Shown here one piece after another: positions 57,421 through 64,000 of a stretch of DNA of 64,000 nucleotides. The notes beneath the pieces were generated by a model that was given only the letters and a program-made list of their open reading frames with translations, was not told the origin of the DNA and ran no database searches. Both the position numbers and the translations under genes were made by a program. Origin of the DNA: Kordia sp. SMS9 (GTDB lineage Bacteria > Bacteroidota > Bacteroidia > Flavobacteriales > Flavobacteriaceae). Position 1 is the stretch's first letter. The number at the start of each line of letters is the position of its first letter. Where the stretch lies: NCBI RefSeq assembly GCF_003352465.1, contig NZ_CP031153.1, positions 1,664,465-1,728,464 of the forward strand, given 5' to 3'.

Positions 57421-58848
57421 TTAATTTACAATTAATTTCTGAGAAGTTGTACCGTTTATTTTTACAACGTATATTCCCGAAGGAAATTTTTCAACGGGCA
57501 ATTGAAATAAGATTTCATTGATGTTTGCATGTGTAGCTACTTTTTTTCCTAATACATCTCTTACTTCAACGGTATTGATCAACATATTTTCTCCAGCGCT
57601 AATCATAGTGTGATCTGAAGCAGGATTTGGATACATCATAAAATCAAATCTCGGCGCTTCTACAGTAGAAAGCGTACTATTGTCCCGAATAATGATTAGT
57701 CCTCTGTCAATATCACTAATGATAATATTTCCACTTGCAAAATACGGATAGATACTCCATGCGCCGAAAAATGTAGTATTGTTTGATTCTGGATGCGTAT
57801 CAAAATAGCCGATTTCAGTAACATTCATTGGATTTGTAATGTCTAAAACTCGCACACCAGATGTGTAATTTGCTTGATATAATTTGTTTCCTTTAACGTA
57901 AAGATTGTGATCAATAGCATTTGTCGCTCCTGTAAAAGAAGTCAAAAAATTAGGACTGTCCAAGTCGGCAAAATCAAAGACCAAACTACGTGTTTGGAAT
58001 CCAAAATTTATTTCATCATATTCATCGCCTAAATAAAAGTAGCGATGATCTTCTGTGAGCCAACCTTGGTGTGTATACCCAACATCGGTATAACTAATTC
58101 TTGAAAGTCTTACGACAGCAGCTTTATTAGAAACATCTAAAATGACAATTTCATTTTCGTTGCTGGCAATCATGATTTCTTTTCCCTGATGTTGCGTGTC
58201 AGGTCCGTTATAAGTTACAATTTGCGCATCATGCGTATATCCATCTGTAGCATATCCGCCCACAGAAACAGGATTTGCAGGATTGGAAAGATCTACAAAA
58301 TGTGGTCCGCCATTAAATGTGTTACAACCTACCAAATAGGCAAAACCAGTATCTTCATTGATGGCAATGTTATGACAACTTCCCACATCTGTAAACACCG
58401 TATCTGGCGTGAATGTTTGTGGTGGATTCGTTACATTGCGCAAGCGTGTTAAATCGAATACTTGCATGCCGTGATTTCCAACAATATCAGCCACAATGTA
58501 TGCGTGATTGTTGTATACTTTGATGTCTCTCCAAAAATTAACTCCCGCGTTTGTAGGAATGTTTCCGAGGTAAACAGGATTTACAGGATCAGTCACATCT
58601 ACAAAACAAGTTTTATCTTCAAAAGTAATTAAGGCGTATTCTTTGTTGGTGGTGGAATCTGTCCAACCCCAAATGTCACTTCCGTCTTGGTTGCTAAATG
58701 TCGATTTCGGTAAATTTGATACTAAATCATATCCGTCACAAGGAAAAGAACCCGCAAATCCACCCGCACAAGGAACTATTTGGGCAAATATTGGAATACT
58801 CATAAAAAGTGCAAGAACAAAGCATAGGTTTCGTGCAATACGTGTCAT
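57421..58848 (-). CDS. Choice-of-anchor B protein with T9SS type A sorting domain
   Basis: This 475-aa protein has signal peptide MTRIARNLCFVLALFMSIPI then FAQ. Its beta-propeller carries FAGSFPCDGYDLVSNLPKS, DIWGWTDSTTNKEYALITFE, FVDVTDPVNPVYLGNIPTN and HAYIVADIVGNHGMQVFDLT, paralogous to the lipoprotein downstream. The C-terminal ~80 residues are a Por secretion domain (FDFMMYPNPASDHTMIS, VEKFPSGIYVVKINGTTSQK). It is surface-exported through type IX secretion. It starts an operon that runs through apbE, with small gaps of 35, 3, 2 and 13 nt. Confidence 0.92.
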   Translation of the reverse strand: MTRIARNLCFVLALFMSIPIFAQIVPCAGGFAGSFPCDGYDLVSNLPKSTFSNQDGSDIWGWTDSTTNKEYALITFEDKTCFVDVTDPVNPVYLGNIPTNAGVNFWRDIKVYNNHAYIVADIVGNHGMQVFDLTRLRNVTNPPQTFTPDTVFTDVGSCHNIAINEDTGFAYLVGCNTFNGGPHFVDLSNPANPVSVGGYATDGYTHDAQIVTYNGPDTQHQGKEIMIASNENEIVILDVSNKAAVVRLSRISYTDVGYTHQGWLTEDHRYFYLGDEYDEINFGFQTRSLVFDFADLDSPNFLTSFTGATNAIDHNLYVKGNKLYQANYTSGVRVLDITNPMNVTEIGYFDTHPESNNTTFFGAWSIYPYFASGNIIISDIDRGLIIIRDNSTLSTVEAPRFDFMMYPNPASDHTMISAGENMLINTVEVRDVLGKKVATHANINEILFQLPVEKFPSGIYVVKINGTTSQKLIVN

Positions 58849-58857
58849 TTTTTTGGC

Positions 58858-58865
58858 TAATTTTG
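58858..58865 (+). promoter_or_regulatory. -7 box upstream of thiL
   Basis: TAATTTTG fits the -7 consensus, 72 nt before the thiL ATG at 58937. No -33 TTTG at the right distance was seen. The box lies 10 nt from the divergent choice-of-anchor gene start. Confidence 0.45.
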
Positions 58866-58936
58866 CGTTTTAATAAGATCGAGGGTAAAACTGCGGACTA
58901 AAATACAATTTTAACTTAAATAAACACGATTACGGC

Positions 58937-59983
58937 ATGTTAAAAGACAAGAACGAACAGCGAACATCATTGGCAAGTTTGGGAGAGTTTGGATTGATTG
59001 ATCATTTGACGTCAAACTTCAAGATTACGCAACCTTCTACTATAAAAGGGATTGGAGATGATGCAGCTGTATTAGATTTTAGTTCAAAGAAAGTAGTGGT
59101 TTCTACCGATTTGTTGGTGGAAGGCGTACATTTCGATTTAAGTTTTATGCCGTTAAAGCATTTGGGGTATAAAGCTGTAATTGTGAATTTGTCGGACATT
59201 TATGCGATGAATGCAAAAGCAACACAAGTCACGATTTCGATTGCAGTTTCTAACCGTTTTCCTTTGGAAGCCTTGGAAGAATTGTATGCAGGAATCCAAT
59301 TAGCAGCCAAGATTTACAATGTAGATGTTGTGGGTGGCGATACCACTTCTTCTACGAAAGGCTTATTGATTAGCGTGACCGCGATTGGTGAAGTGGAAGA
59401 AGAAAACATCGCGTACAGAAACGGTGCCAAAGAAAACGATTTATTGGTGGTTACAGGCGATATTGGAGGCGCATATTTAGGATTGAAAGTCTTACAACGT
59501 GAAAAATCTGTGTTTGAGGTCAATCCGAACAATCAACCAGATTTGGACATGTATTCCTATATTATTGAGCGACAATTAAAGCCAGAAGCGCGCAAAGACA
59601 TTCCGACGTTATTACAGGATTTGGATGTAAAACCGACCTCTATGATTGACATTAGCGATGGTTTGTCTTCTGAAATTATGCATTTGTGTAAACAATCAGA
59701 AGTTGGGTGCAATTTGTATGAAGATAAAATTCCGCTCGATCCGCAAGTCATTGCTACGTGTGAAGAATTTAAGTTAGACAGCACCACAATTGCGTTGAGT
59801 GGCGGCGAAGATTACGAACTTTTATTTACGATCAGTCAAGAAGATTTTCCAAAAATAAAAGCCAATCCCAACTTAACGGTTATTGGTCACATGACGCAGC
59901 CAAGTGAAGGCATTCATTTAATTACAAGAGCAAATACCAAAATTCCTTTGAAAGCACAAGGTTGGAATGCGATGGAAGAATAG
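58937..59983 (+). CDS. thiL: Thiamine-phosphate kinase
   Basis: This 348-aa kinase phosphorylates thiamine monophosphate to the active diphosphate. Motifs are GIGDDAAVLDF, STDLLVEGVHFDLSF, VNLSDIYAMNAKATQ, VVGGDTTSSTKGLLISVTAI, VTGDIGGAYLGLKVL, MIDISDGLSSEIMHL and ALSGGEDYELLFTI. The length is normal. No TPP riboswitch was seen upstream. It is monocistronic. Confidence 0.95.
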   Translation: MLKDKNEQRTSLASLGEFGLIDHLTSNFKITQPSTIKGIGDDAAVLDFSSKKVVVSTDLLVEGVHFDLSFMPLKHLGYKAVIVNLSDIYAMNAKATQVTISIAVSNRFPLEALEELYAGIQLAAKIYNVDVVGGDTTSSTKGLLISVTAIGEVEEENIAYRNGAKENDLLVVTGDIGGAYLGLKVLQREKSVFEVNPNNQPDLDMYSYIIERQLKPEARKDIPTLLQDLDVKPTSMIDISDGLSSEIMHLCKQSEVGCNLYEDKIPLDPQVIATCEEFKLDSTTIALSGGEDYELLFTISQEDFPKIKANPNLTVIGHMTQPSEGIHLITRANTKIPLKAQGWNAMEE

Positions 59984-60178
59984 ATTGTTAGACCGCTAAC
60001 GCTGTTAGATTTTAGATCGCGCTTTGCGCTTTTAGACTTTTTTCACTGTTGCGGTGATGGTTTTTTATTTTGTATCTTGAAAGTTTCGCTTTTAGATTTA
60101 CTTTGTTTGTAAATTTTAAACTTTAGTAGTTTAAATAAAATTTCAATTGCTCTTAGAGCTTGACTAATACCTAATACT

Positions 60179-60418
60179 TTAAAACGCGTGATTTTTCTTT
60201 TTATGAAAAGAAGTCAATGTTTCGTTAATATCTTTCAGTTGCGGTGTTAATTGTGTCAACTTTCCTTTATCGTCTGTGGTAACTTCGCAGTTGCAAAGCA
60301 TACATTGATATTCATTGATGTGTGAAGTGACTTTTTTTGTGACTCTGTAACGATGACCGAATACGCTGCAATACAATTTTCCTAGTGAAAAAGTAGTTTT
60401 TATACTCTTATTTTCCAT
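60179..60418 (-). CDS. Small Cys/His protein, unknown
   Basis: This 79-aa protein has no signal peptide. It contains CSVFGHRYRV and YQCMLCNCEVTTDD, so two Cys/His clusters (C-x4-H spacing, then CxxCxC) could bind a metal like a small zinc ribbon. It recalls short DUF1660-type proteins, but the match is uncertain. The basic C-terminus ends HKKKNHAF. It stands alone between thiL and the hydrolase. Confidence 0.55.
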   Translation of the reverse strand: MENKSIKTTFSLGKLYCSVFGHRYRVTKKVTSHINEYQCMLCNCEVTTDDKGKLTQLTPQLKDINETLTSFHKKKNHAF

Positions 60419-60663
60419 GTAATAAGTAGGTTAAGTAAGTTTTCTTTGGTTTCCACTAAGATAAAGAATCCGAATTGAAAATCCGACGAAAAGATGGTTT
60501 TTTTAGATGAAATGCATATTAAGTTTAGGTAAACGGTAAGTTAAGCTTCTTTTTTCTTACAAAAAAAATTCTATTTTTTAATTTTGATGTAATTATTATT
60601 CGTTTTAGAGTATCTTTTTTTAATATAACATAAGTTGATTCAAAGTCGTCAAGAAAAGACAAA

Positions 60664-61446
60664 TTAATTGCTTAAAAACCGTGCTAACGAAAATAGCAAA
60701 TCCTCTTTATTTTCGATATGACTCATATGTCCGTCGGGAAAAATATCAACGTCAACTTCGGAGTTTTTAGTCTGATCAATTAAATCTTTAAAATCCAATA
60801 CAGGATCGTGCTTGCCAATAATCATCATCTTTTTGTACGGCGAAAAATGCAACAATACTTCCCGATCTTCTCGAATTTTCATGCCTTCCAACGCCGCCAC
60901 AATTCCCTGTAAAGTTGTGGTTAAGGCTTCTTTTTTGACTTCTCTGAGCTGTTTGGCAAAGATTTTTCGGTTTTTCGGTCGAAATAAATTCGCAATAGAA
61001 ATGCGGATAAATTGCTTGTGATTGTACTTTACGGCATTAATTGCACGATCGCGATTCACTTTTCGTTCCTCGCTATCGGCACGTGATGTAGAATTGATCA
61101 AACACAAGGCTTTTACATAATCAGGATACTTTTCGGCGAAAGCCAATGCTACATAACCGCCCATAGAGTGTCCTAAAATATGGAGTTTGCGCAATCGCAA
61201 CGTTTTCACCACCGCAAAAACCGTTTCCGCCATTTCTTCCATCGTGTGAATATATCCCAAACACGGTGTTTTTCCATGTCCTAGTAAATCTATCGTAATG
61301 ACTTTATGTGTGTTGGAAAAAGCGTTTACATACGGTTGCCACATGTTACTCGTTTCCAAAAAGCCATGTAAAAAAACTACTGCGCTTCCTTCACCCGAAA
61401 CGGTATACGCAATTTCTATATTTTTATAAGTCACAAACTGTTGCAT
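60664..61446 (-). CDS. Alpha/beta-fold hydrolase
   Basis: This 260-aa hydrolase has oxyanion-hole motif FLHGFLETSNMW, nucleophile Ser94 in ILGHSMGGYVALAF, an acid Asp in IIGKHDPVLDF and His in FPDGHMSHIEN. A helical lid region (FRPKNRKIFAKQLREVKKEA) lies between. It resembles the 2-hydroxymuconate-hydrolase/BioH-type esterases. The substrate cannot be told. Its -7 box at 61451-61458 leaves almost no leader before the ATG, so it may be translated from a leaderless or very short leader. Confidence 0.88.
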   Translation of the reverse strand: MQQFVTYKNIEIAYTVSGEGSAVVFLHGFLETSNMWQPYVNAFSNTHKVITIDLLGHGKTPCLGYIHTMEEMAETVFAVVKTLRLRKLHILGHSMGGYVALAFAEKYPDYVKALCLINSTSRADSEERKVNRDRAINAVKYNHKQFIRISIANLFRPKNRKIFAKQLREVKKEALTTTLQGIVAALEGMKIREDREVLLHFSPYKKMMIIGKHDPVLDFKDLIDQTKNSEVDVDIFPDGHMSHIENKEDLLFSLARFLSN

Positions 61447-61450
61447 CTCG

Positions 61451-61458
61451 CAAAAATA
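61451..61458 (-). promoter_or_regulatory. -7 box of the alpha/beta hydrolase gene
   Basis: On the minus strand TATTTTTG fits the consensus and ends 5 nt before the ATG at 61446. Transcription would begin at or near the start codon. Confidence 0.5.
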
Positions 61459-61460
61459 TG

Positions 61461-61468
61461 TATCTTTC
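61461..61468 (+). promoter_or_regulatory. Near-consensus -7 box of the membrane protein-brnQ operon
   Basis: TATCTTTC differs from TAnnTTTG at the last base. It lies 27 nt before ATG 61495 and 2 nt from the divergent box, so the promoters would be mutually exclusive or closely coupled. Confidence 0.35.
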
Positions 61469-61494
61469 GTTACTTGTAAAATTAGAAATCAAAA

Positions 61495-62055
61495 ATGTTA
61501 TCATTCAGTTTTCACAAACTTTCACCTGCTGCTGAAAAAAAGCTGCTTTTATTGGCAATTGCTACTTTTGTATTGGCAGGAAGTTGCATGGTACACTTTG
61601 ATACTTTGCTTAAAAATGAATTTGCTCCTTTGGGAATTATTTCATTTGAATTGGCAAACACACTTGAAAACTCCACACAAATCCTCAATTCTTGGGAAAC
61701 TACAGATGGCGCTATGCAATCTACCGAATGGAGTTTGTGGTTCGATTATATTTTCATTGTCACGTACGTTTTTTTGTTGTGCTTGCTCATTCATCGTGTG
61801 CGAAGAACTGTTTGGAAAAACCAAGCATCCTTAGCATACAGATTTGGAATTGTTATGATGCGGATGGTATTGTATGCTGGAATTATGGATATGGTAGAAA
61901 ATTTTGCATTGCTTCAACTTTTTTATGGCGATTTACAAACGCATTGGGCAACGCTGGCTTTTGTCATGGCGTTACTCAAATTTATCCATCTCGCTTTAGG
62001 AATTTTATATGTACTCATCGGTTTACTCACGGCTGGAATTAAAAAACTCGCATAA
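61495..62055 (+). CDS. Uncharacterised multi-spanning membrane protein
   Basis: This 186-aa protein has a short basic N-terminus and about four membrane segments (LLLLAIATFVLAGSCMVHF; YIFIVTYVFLLCLLIHRV; MVLYAGIMDMVENFALLQL; FIHLALGILYVLIGLLT). No family was recognised. Its stop codon is directly followed by the brnQ ATG (TAAATG), so the two are co-transcribed and possibly coupled. A link to branched-chain amino acid uptake is only positional. Confidence 0.7.
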   Translation: MLSFSFHKLSPAAEKKLLLLAIATFVLAGSCMVHFDTLLKNEFAPLGIISFELANTLENSTQILNSWETTDGAMQSTEWSLWFDYIFIVTYVFLLCLLIHRVRRTVWKNQASLAYRFGIVMMRMVLYAGIMDMVENFALLQLFYGDLQTHWATLAFVMALLKFIHLALGILYVLIGLLTAGIKKLA

Positions 62056-63348
62056 ATGTCACAAAATAAAGAACTTTTTATCACTGCTTTCGCCTTATTT
62101 TCCATGTTTTTTGGTGCAGGAAACTTGTTATTGCCACCATTATTAGGCTACCAAGCAACTGACGAATGGTATTGGGTTACACTCGGATTTATGATTACGG
62201 CAGTAGTGATTCCGATTTTTGGAATTTTAGCGCATGCGCGATTGCAAGGTTCGATGTTTGACTTTGGAAAGAAAGTGTCGCCGGTATTTAGTACGCTATT
62301 TTGCATTGTAATTTATGTAATAGCCGTTGCGATTCCGTCACCAAGAACCGCCGCAGCAACCCATGAAATTTCTATATTTCCCAACTTCGGAACAGATGCT
62401 TTGTTAACGAGCAGTGTGTATTTTGCCTTGGTCTTAGTTTTTGCGTTGAATCGTTCCAAAGTGCTCAATTTTATAGGCAAATTTTTAACGCCGTTGATCG
62501 TCCTAATTTTATTGACCATTATCGGAATTGGGCTATTTATGCCGCACAAAGAAGTTGCGACGTCAATAATAGAAGGGTTTCCGTTGTTTGCAGGCTTGTT
62601 GGAAGGCTATCAAACCTTTGATGCTATTGGCGCGGTTGTCATTGGTGGCGTCATCATTATTTCATTAAACTTAAAAGGACACAGTTCCTATGAAGAAAAA
62701 AAGAAACTCATTGCCAAATCGGGTTGGATTGCTGGTTTTGGGTTGTTTGCCATGTATGCAGGATTGATATTGCTTGGATCATATTTTAGTGGCGAAATAG
62801 AAGTTGACATGTCGCAAACAAATGATATGAAACGTGCTACTTTATTGCGTGGAATTAGTTTGGCGACTTTGGGAAATATTGGAACGGCTTTTTTAAGTGT
62901 GCTGGTTGCGTTGGCATGTTTTACGACTGCTGTCGGAATCACCACAGGAACGGCAGATTATTTTAAAGGACTCTTTAAAAATTCGCAACAAGTATACAAT
63001 AACACAGCCATTTTTGCCTGTATTTTAGGTGTTGTTATTGGGCAATTGGATTTTCACTACATCATTATCATTGCGGTTCCTGTATTAAAATTTATCTATC
63101 CAATTACAATTGTGTTGATCTTTTTAAATGTAGTGCCACAAAAATACGCAACACCATTAGTGTTCCAAGCAGTTGTAGGAATTACGTTTATTTTCGGAGT
63201 ATTTGATGCGATCAACTTTTTCTATCCTGAAAATAGTTTCTTAATCAATTTTCGTGAAACCATTCCGTTAGGCATGTATGATTTTGGTTGGGTATTGCCA
63301 GCTTTTGTGACGTTTTTGGTGATAGGACTGATGCCGAAAAAATCATGA
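62056..63348 (+). CDS. brnQ: Branched-chain amino acid:cation symporter BrnQ family
   Basis: This 430-aa LIVCS-family transporter begins MSQNKELFITAFALFSMFFG, the family's typical first helix with FGAGNLLLPPLLGYQA. It has about twelve membrane segments, including VIAVAIPSPRTAAATHEI, FPLFAGLLEGYQTFDAIGAV, GHSSYEEKKKLIAKSGWIAG and LACFTTAVGITTGTADYF. The homologues carry leucine, isoleucine and valine with sodium or protons. It is the second gene of a two-gene unit. Confidence 0.92.
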   Translation: MSQNKELFITAFALFSMFFGAGNLLLPPLLGYQATDEWYWVTLGFMITAVVIPIFGILAHARLQGSMFDFGKKVSPVFSTLFCIVIYVIAVAIPSPRTAAATHEISIFPNFGTDALLTSSVYFALVLVFALNRSKVLNFIGKFLTPLIVLILLTIIGIGLFMPHKEVATSIIEGFPLFAGLLEGYQTFDAIGAVVIGGVIIISLNLKGHSSYEEKKKLIAKSGWIAGFGLFAMYAGLILLGSYFSGEIEVDMSQTNDMKRATLLRGISLATLGNIGTAFLSVLVALACFTTAVGITTGTADYFKGLFKNSQQVYNNTAIFACILGVVIGQLDFHYIIIIAVPVLKFIYPITIVLIFLNVVPQKYATPLVFQAVVGITFIFGVFDAINFFYPENSFLINFRETIPLGMYDFGWVLPAFVTFLVIGLMPKKS

Positions 63349-63534
63349 TTCAGCATCATATAAAAAGAGGTAAAAGGAACTAAAAATATCTTTCAAATTG
63401 ACACAAGAGGCTAGATCGCTTCACTTAGGTAAGCTCAGTGTGATCGCTATTAGATTCTAGATGCTTTTGGAATTTTATAAAATGACTTCTTTAAAATAAA
63501 ATTCTTACAAATTTTATGTAATTTGCATGTCATA

Positions 63535-63551
63535 TCGAGCGCAGTCGAGAT
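63535..63551. repeat. TCGAGCGCAGTCGAG dispersed motif
   Basis: TCGAGCGCAGTCGAGA appears here as a single arm. The same sequence in two inverse arms forms the inner palindrome at 33903-33976. It is a likely fragment of that dispersed repeat family. Confidence 0.5.
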
Positions 63552-63600
63552 ACAAATGAAATGCAAAATTTGATAGCATACAATTATAGTTTTAATATTT

Positions 63601-64000
63601 ATGAACAAACTCATCATCGCAGGAAACGGATTTGATTTAGCCCATGGATTGCCAACATCCTACAATCATTTTATGGATGCTTTTTGGCGGGATTTGAAGG
63701 AGAATCAGGATGATGATTTGGTAAAAGAAGTTGTTTATTTAGATCCTATTTTTCAAGATCATTTTGACGAGGGAGAAATTTTAAACTTTAAAGATTTTGA
63801 GTCTAATATTCATAAATACTTACAAAACAATCTTCGGGGTTTTGAATATCAATTGGAGAAATATAGTTTTTCTCAAAGAGGAATGTCAAGATCTTATGGA
63901 AAAGAAGTCGTATTGTTCAAGTTTAAAAACAAATTCTTTAAAGAATTAAACGAAACGCAGTCCATTCAAAATTGGGTATATGTTGAAAATGAGTATTATC
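63601..64000 (+). CDS. AbiH-family phage-defence protein (N-terminal part)
   Basis: The frame from ATG 63601 is open to the window end (133 residues visible). It starts MNKLIIAGNGFDLAHGLPTS followed by YNHFMDAFW. That GNGFDLAHGLPTSY signature marks the AbiH family (PF14253), named for an abortive-infection gene of lactococcal phage resistance. The remainder visible (FKDFESNIHKYLQNNL; KFKNKFFKELNETQ) is ordinary for the family. Its biochemical activity is not settled. The gene is near a dispersed repeat, and no other defence gene is visible in the window. Confidence 0.8.
   Translation, partial: MNKLIIAGNGFDLAHGLPTSYNHFMDAFWRDLKENQDDDLVKEVVYLDPIFQDHFDEGEILNFKDFESNIHKYLQNNLRGFEYQLEKYSFSQRGMSRSYGKEVVLFKFKNKFFKELNETQSIQNWVYVENEYY

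Noticed and set aside
58858-58937. TPP riboswitch upstream of thiL
   Set aside because: No thi-box (CTGAGA...ACCTGA type) elements were found in the short leader.
59987-60120. Short palindrome-rich stretch after thiL (TTAGATCGCGCTTTGCGC and neighbours)
   Set aside because: It looks like a dispersed repeat or a weak terminator, but stems are short and only one copy is clear, so it was not listed as a feature.
1-64000. tRNA, rRNA and insertion sequences with transposases
   Set aside because: None were recognised on either strand; only short non-coding repeats are present.

Overview
The window is a low-G+C, gene-dense chromosomal segment of a marine-type Flavobacteriaceae bacterium. Three things point there: type IX secretion (T9SS) cargo with type A and type B sorting domains, a PorP/SprF protein, and many Bacteroidetes-style promoters of the form TTTG-N19-TAnnTTTG. 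The SUF gene complement, DUF3078 and DUF2480 proteins and the LKKLxLNKxxVSxL precursor peptides fit a Kordia-like genus, but the genus is a guess. No rRNA, tRNA, CRISPR array or insertion sequence with a transposase was recognised.

Layout. 1-5061 (minus): the 5' half of an extracellular contractile injection system (eCIS) operon: Pvc16/DUF4255 terminator, an unknown protein, sheath, two tube proteins, DUF5908, LysM hub and the start of a VgrG-like spike. 5.4-7.9 kb (minus): an O-antigen-ligase/TPR membrane protein. 8.1-12.5 kb (plus): sufS, a secreted M43 protease, a lipoprotein, then sufE, a SufT/DUF59 gene and a DUF2480 gene. 12.7-14.7 kb: two DUF3078 outer-membrane proteins. 15.2-18.6 kb: a histidine kinase, a response regulator and a secreted coiled-coil protein. 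18.7-21.4 kb: a RiPP-like peptide, hflX and a nuclease/phosphatase. 21.5-30.1 kb: a 1890-aa T9SS adhesin with a PorP/SprF and an OmpA protein.

30.2-33.8 kb (plus): a compact operon of a beta-grasp ubiquitin/MoaD-like protein ending in Gly-Gly, a large DUF4132 protein and a minimal ThiF/E1-like adenylating enzyme. This is the strongest candidate for an undescribed system. 34.1-36.1 kb: a small ORF, a regulator and two tandem Cys-rich precursor peptides, one built of six CPIDTxx heptads. 36.6-40.2 kb: a serine hydrolase and a three-gene DUF2589 cluster. 40.4-44.8 kb (minus): iscA-sufB-lipoprotein-sufC-sufD. sufS and sufE lie about 28 kb away in inverse orientation, and one inversion would rejoin the pathway.

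45.4-58.8 kb: a LamG T9SS protein, a diheme MauG/CcpA peroxidase, a fourth precursor-like peptide, a NarL-type two-component system, ApbE, an MbnP-family protein, a propeller lipoprotein and two choice-of-anchor-B proteins. 58.9-64 kb: thiL, a small Cys protein, an alpha/beta hydrolase, a membrane protein, brnQ and the start of an AbiH-type phage-defence gene. Two MITE-like elements, a 196-bp terminal-inverted-repeat element and a REP-type palindrome sit in the intergenic gaps.
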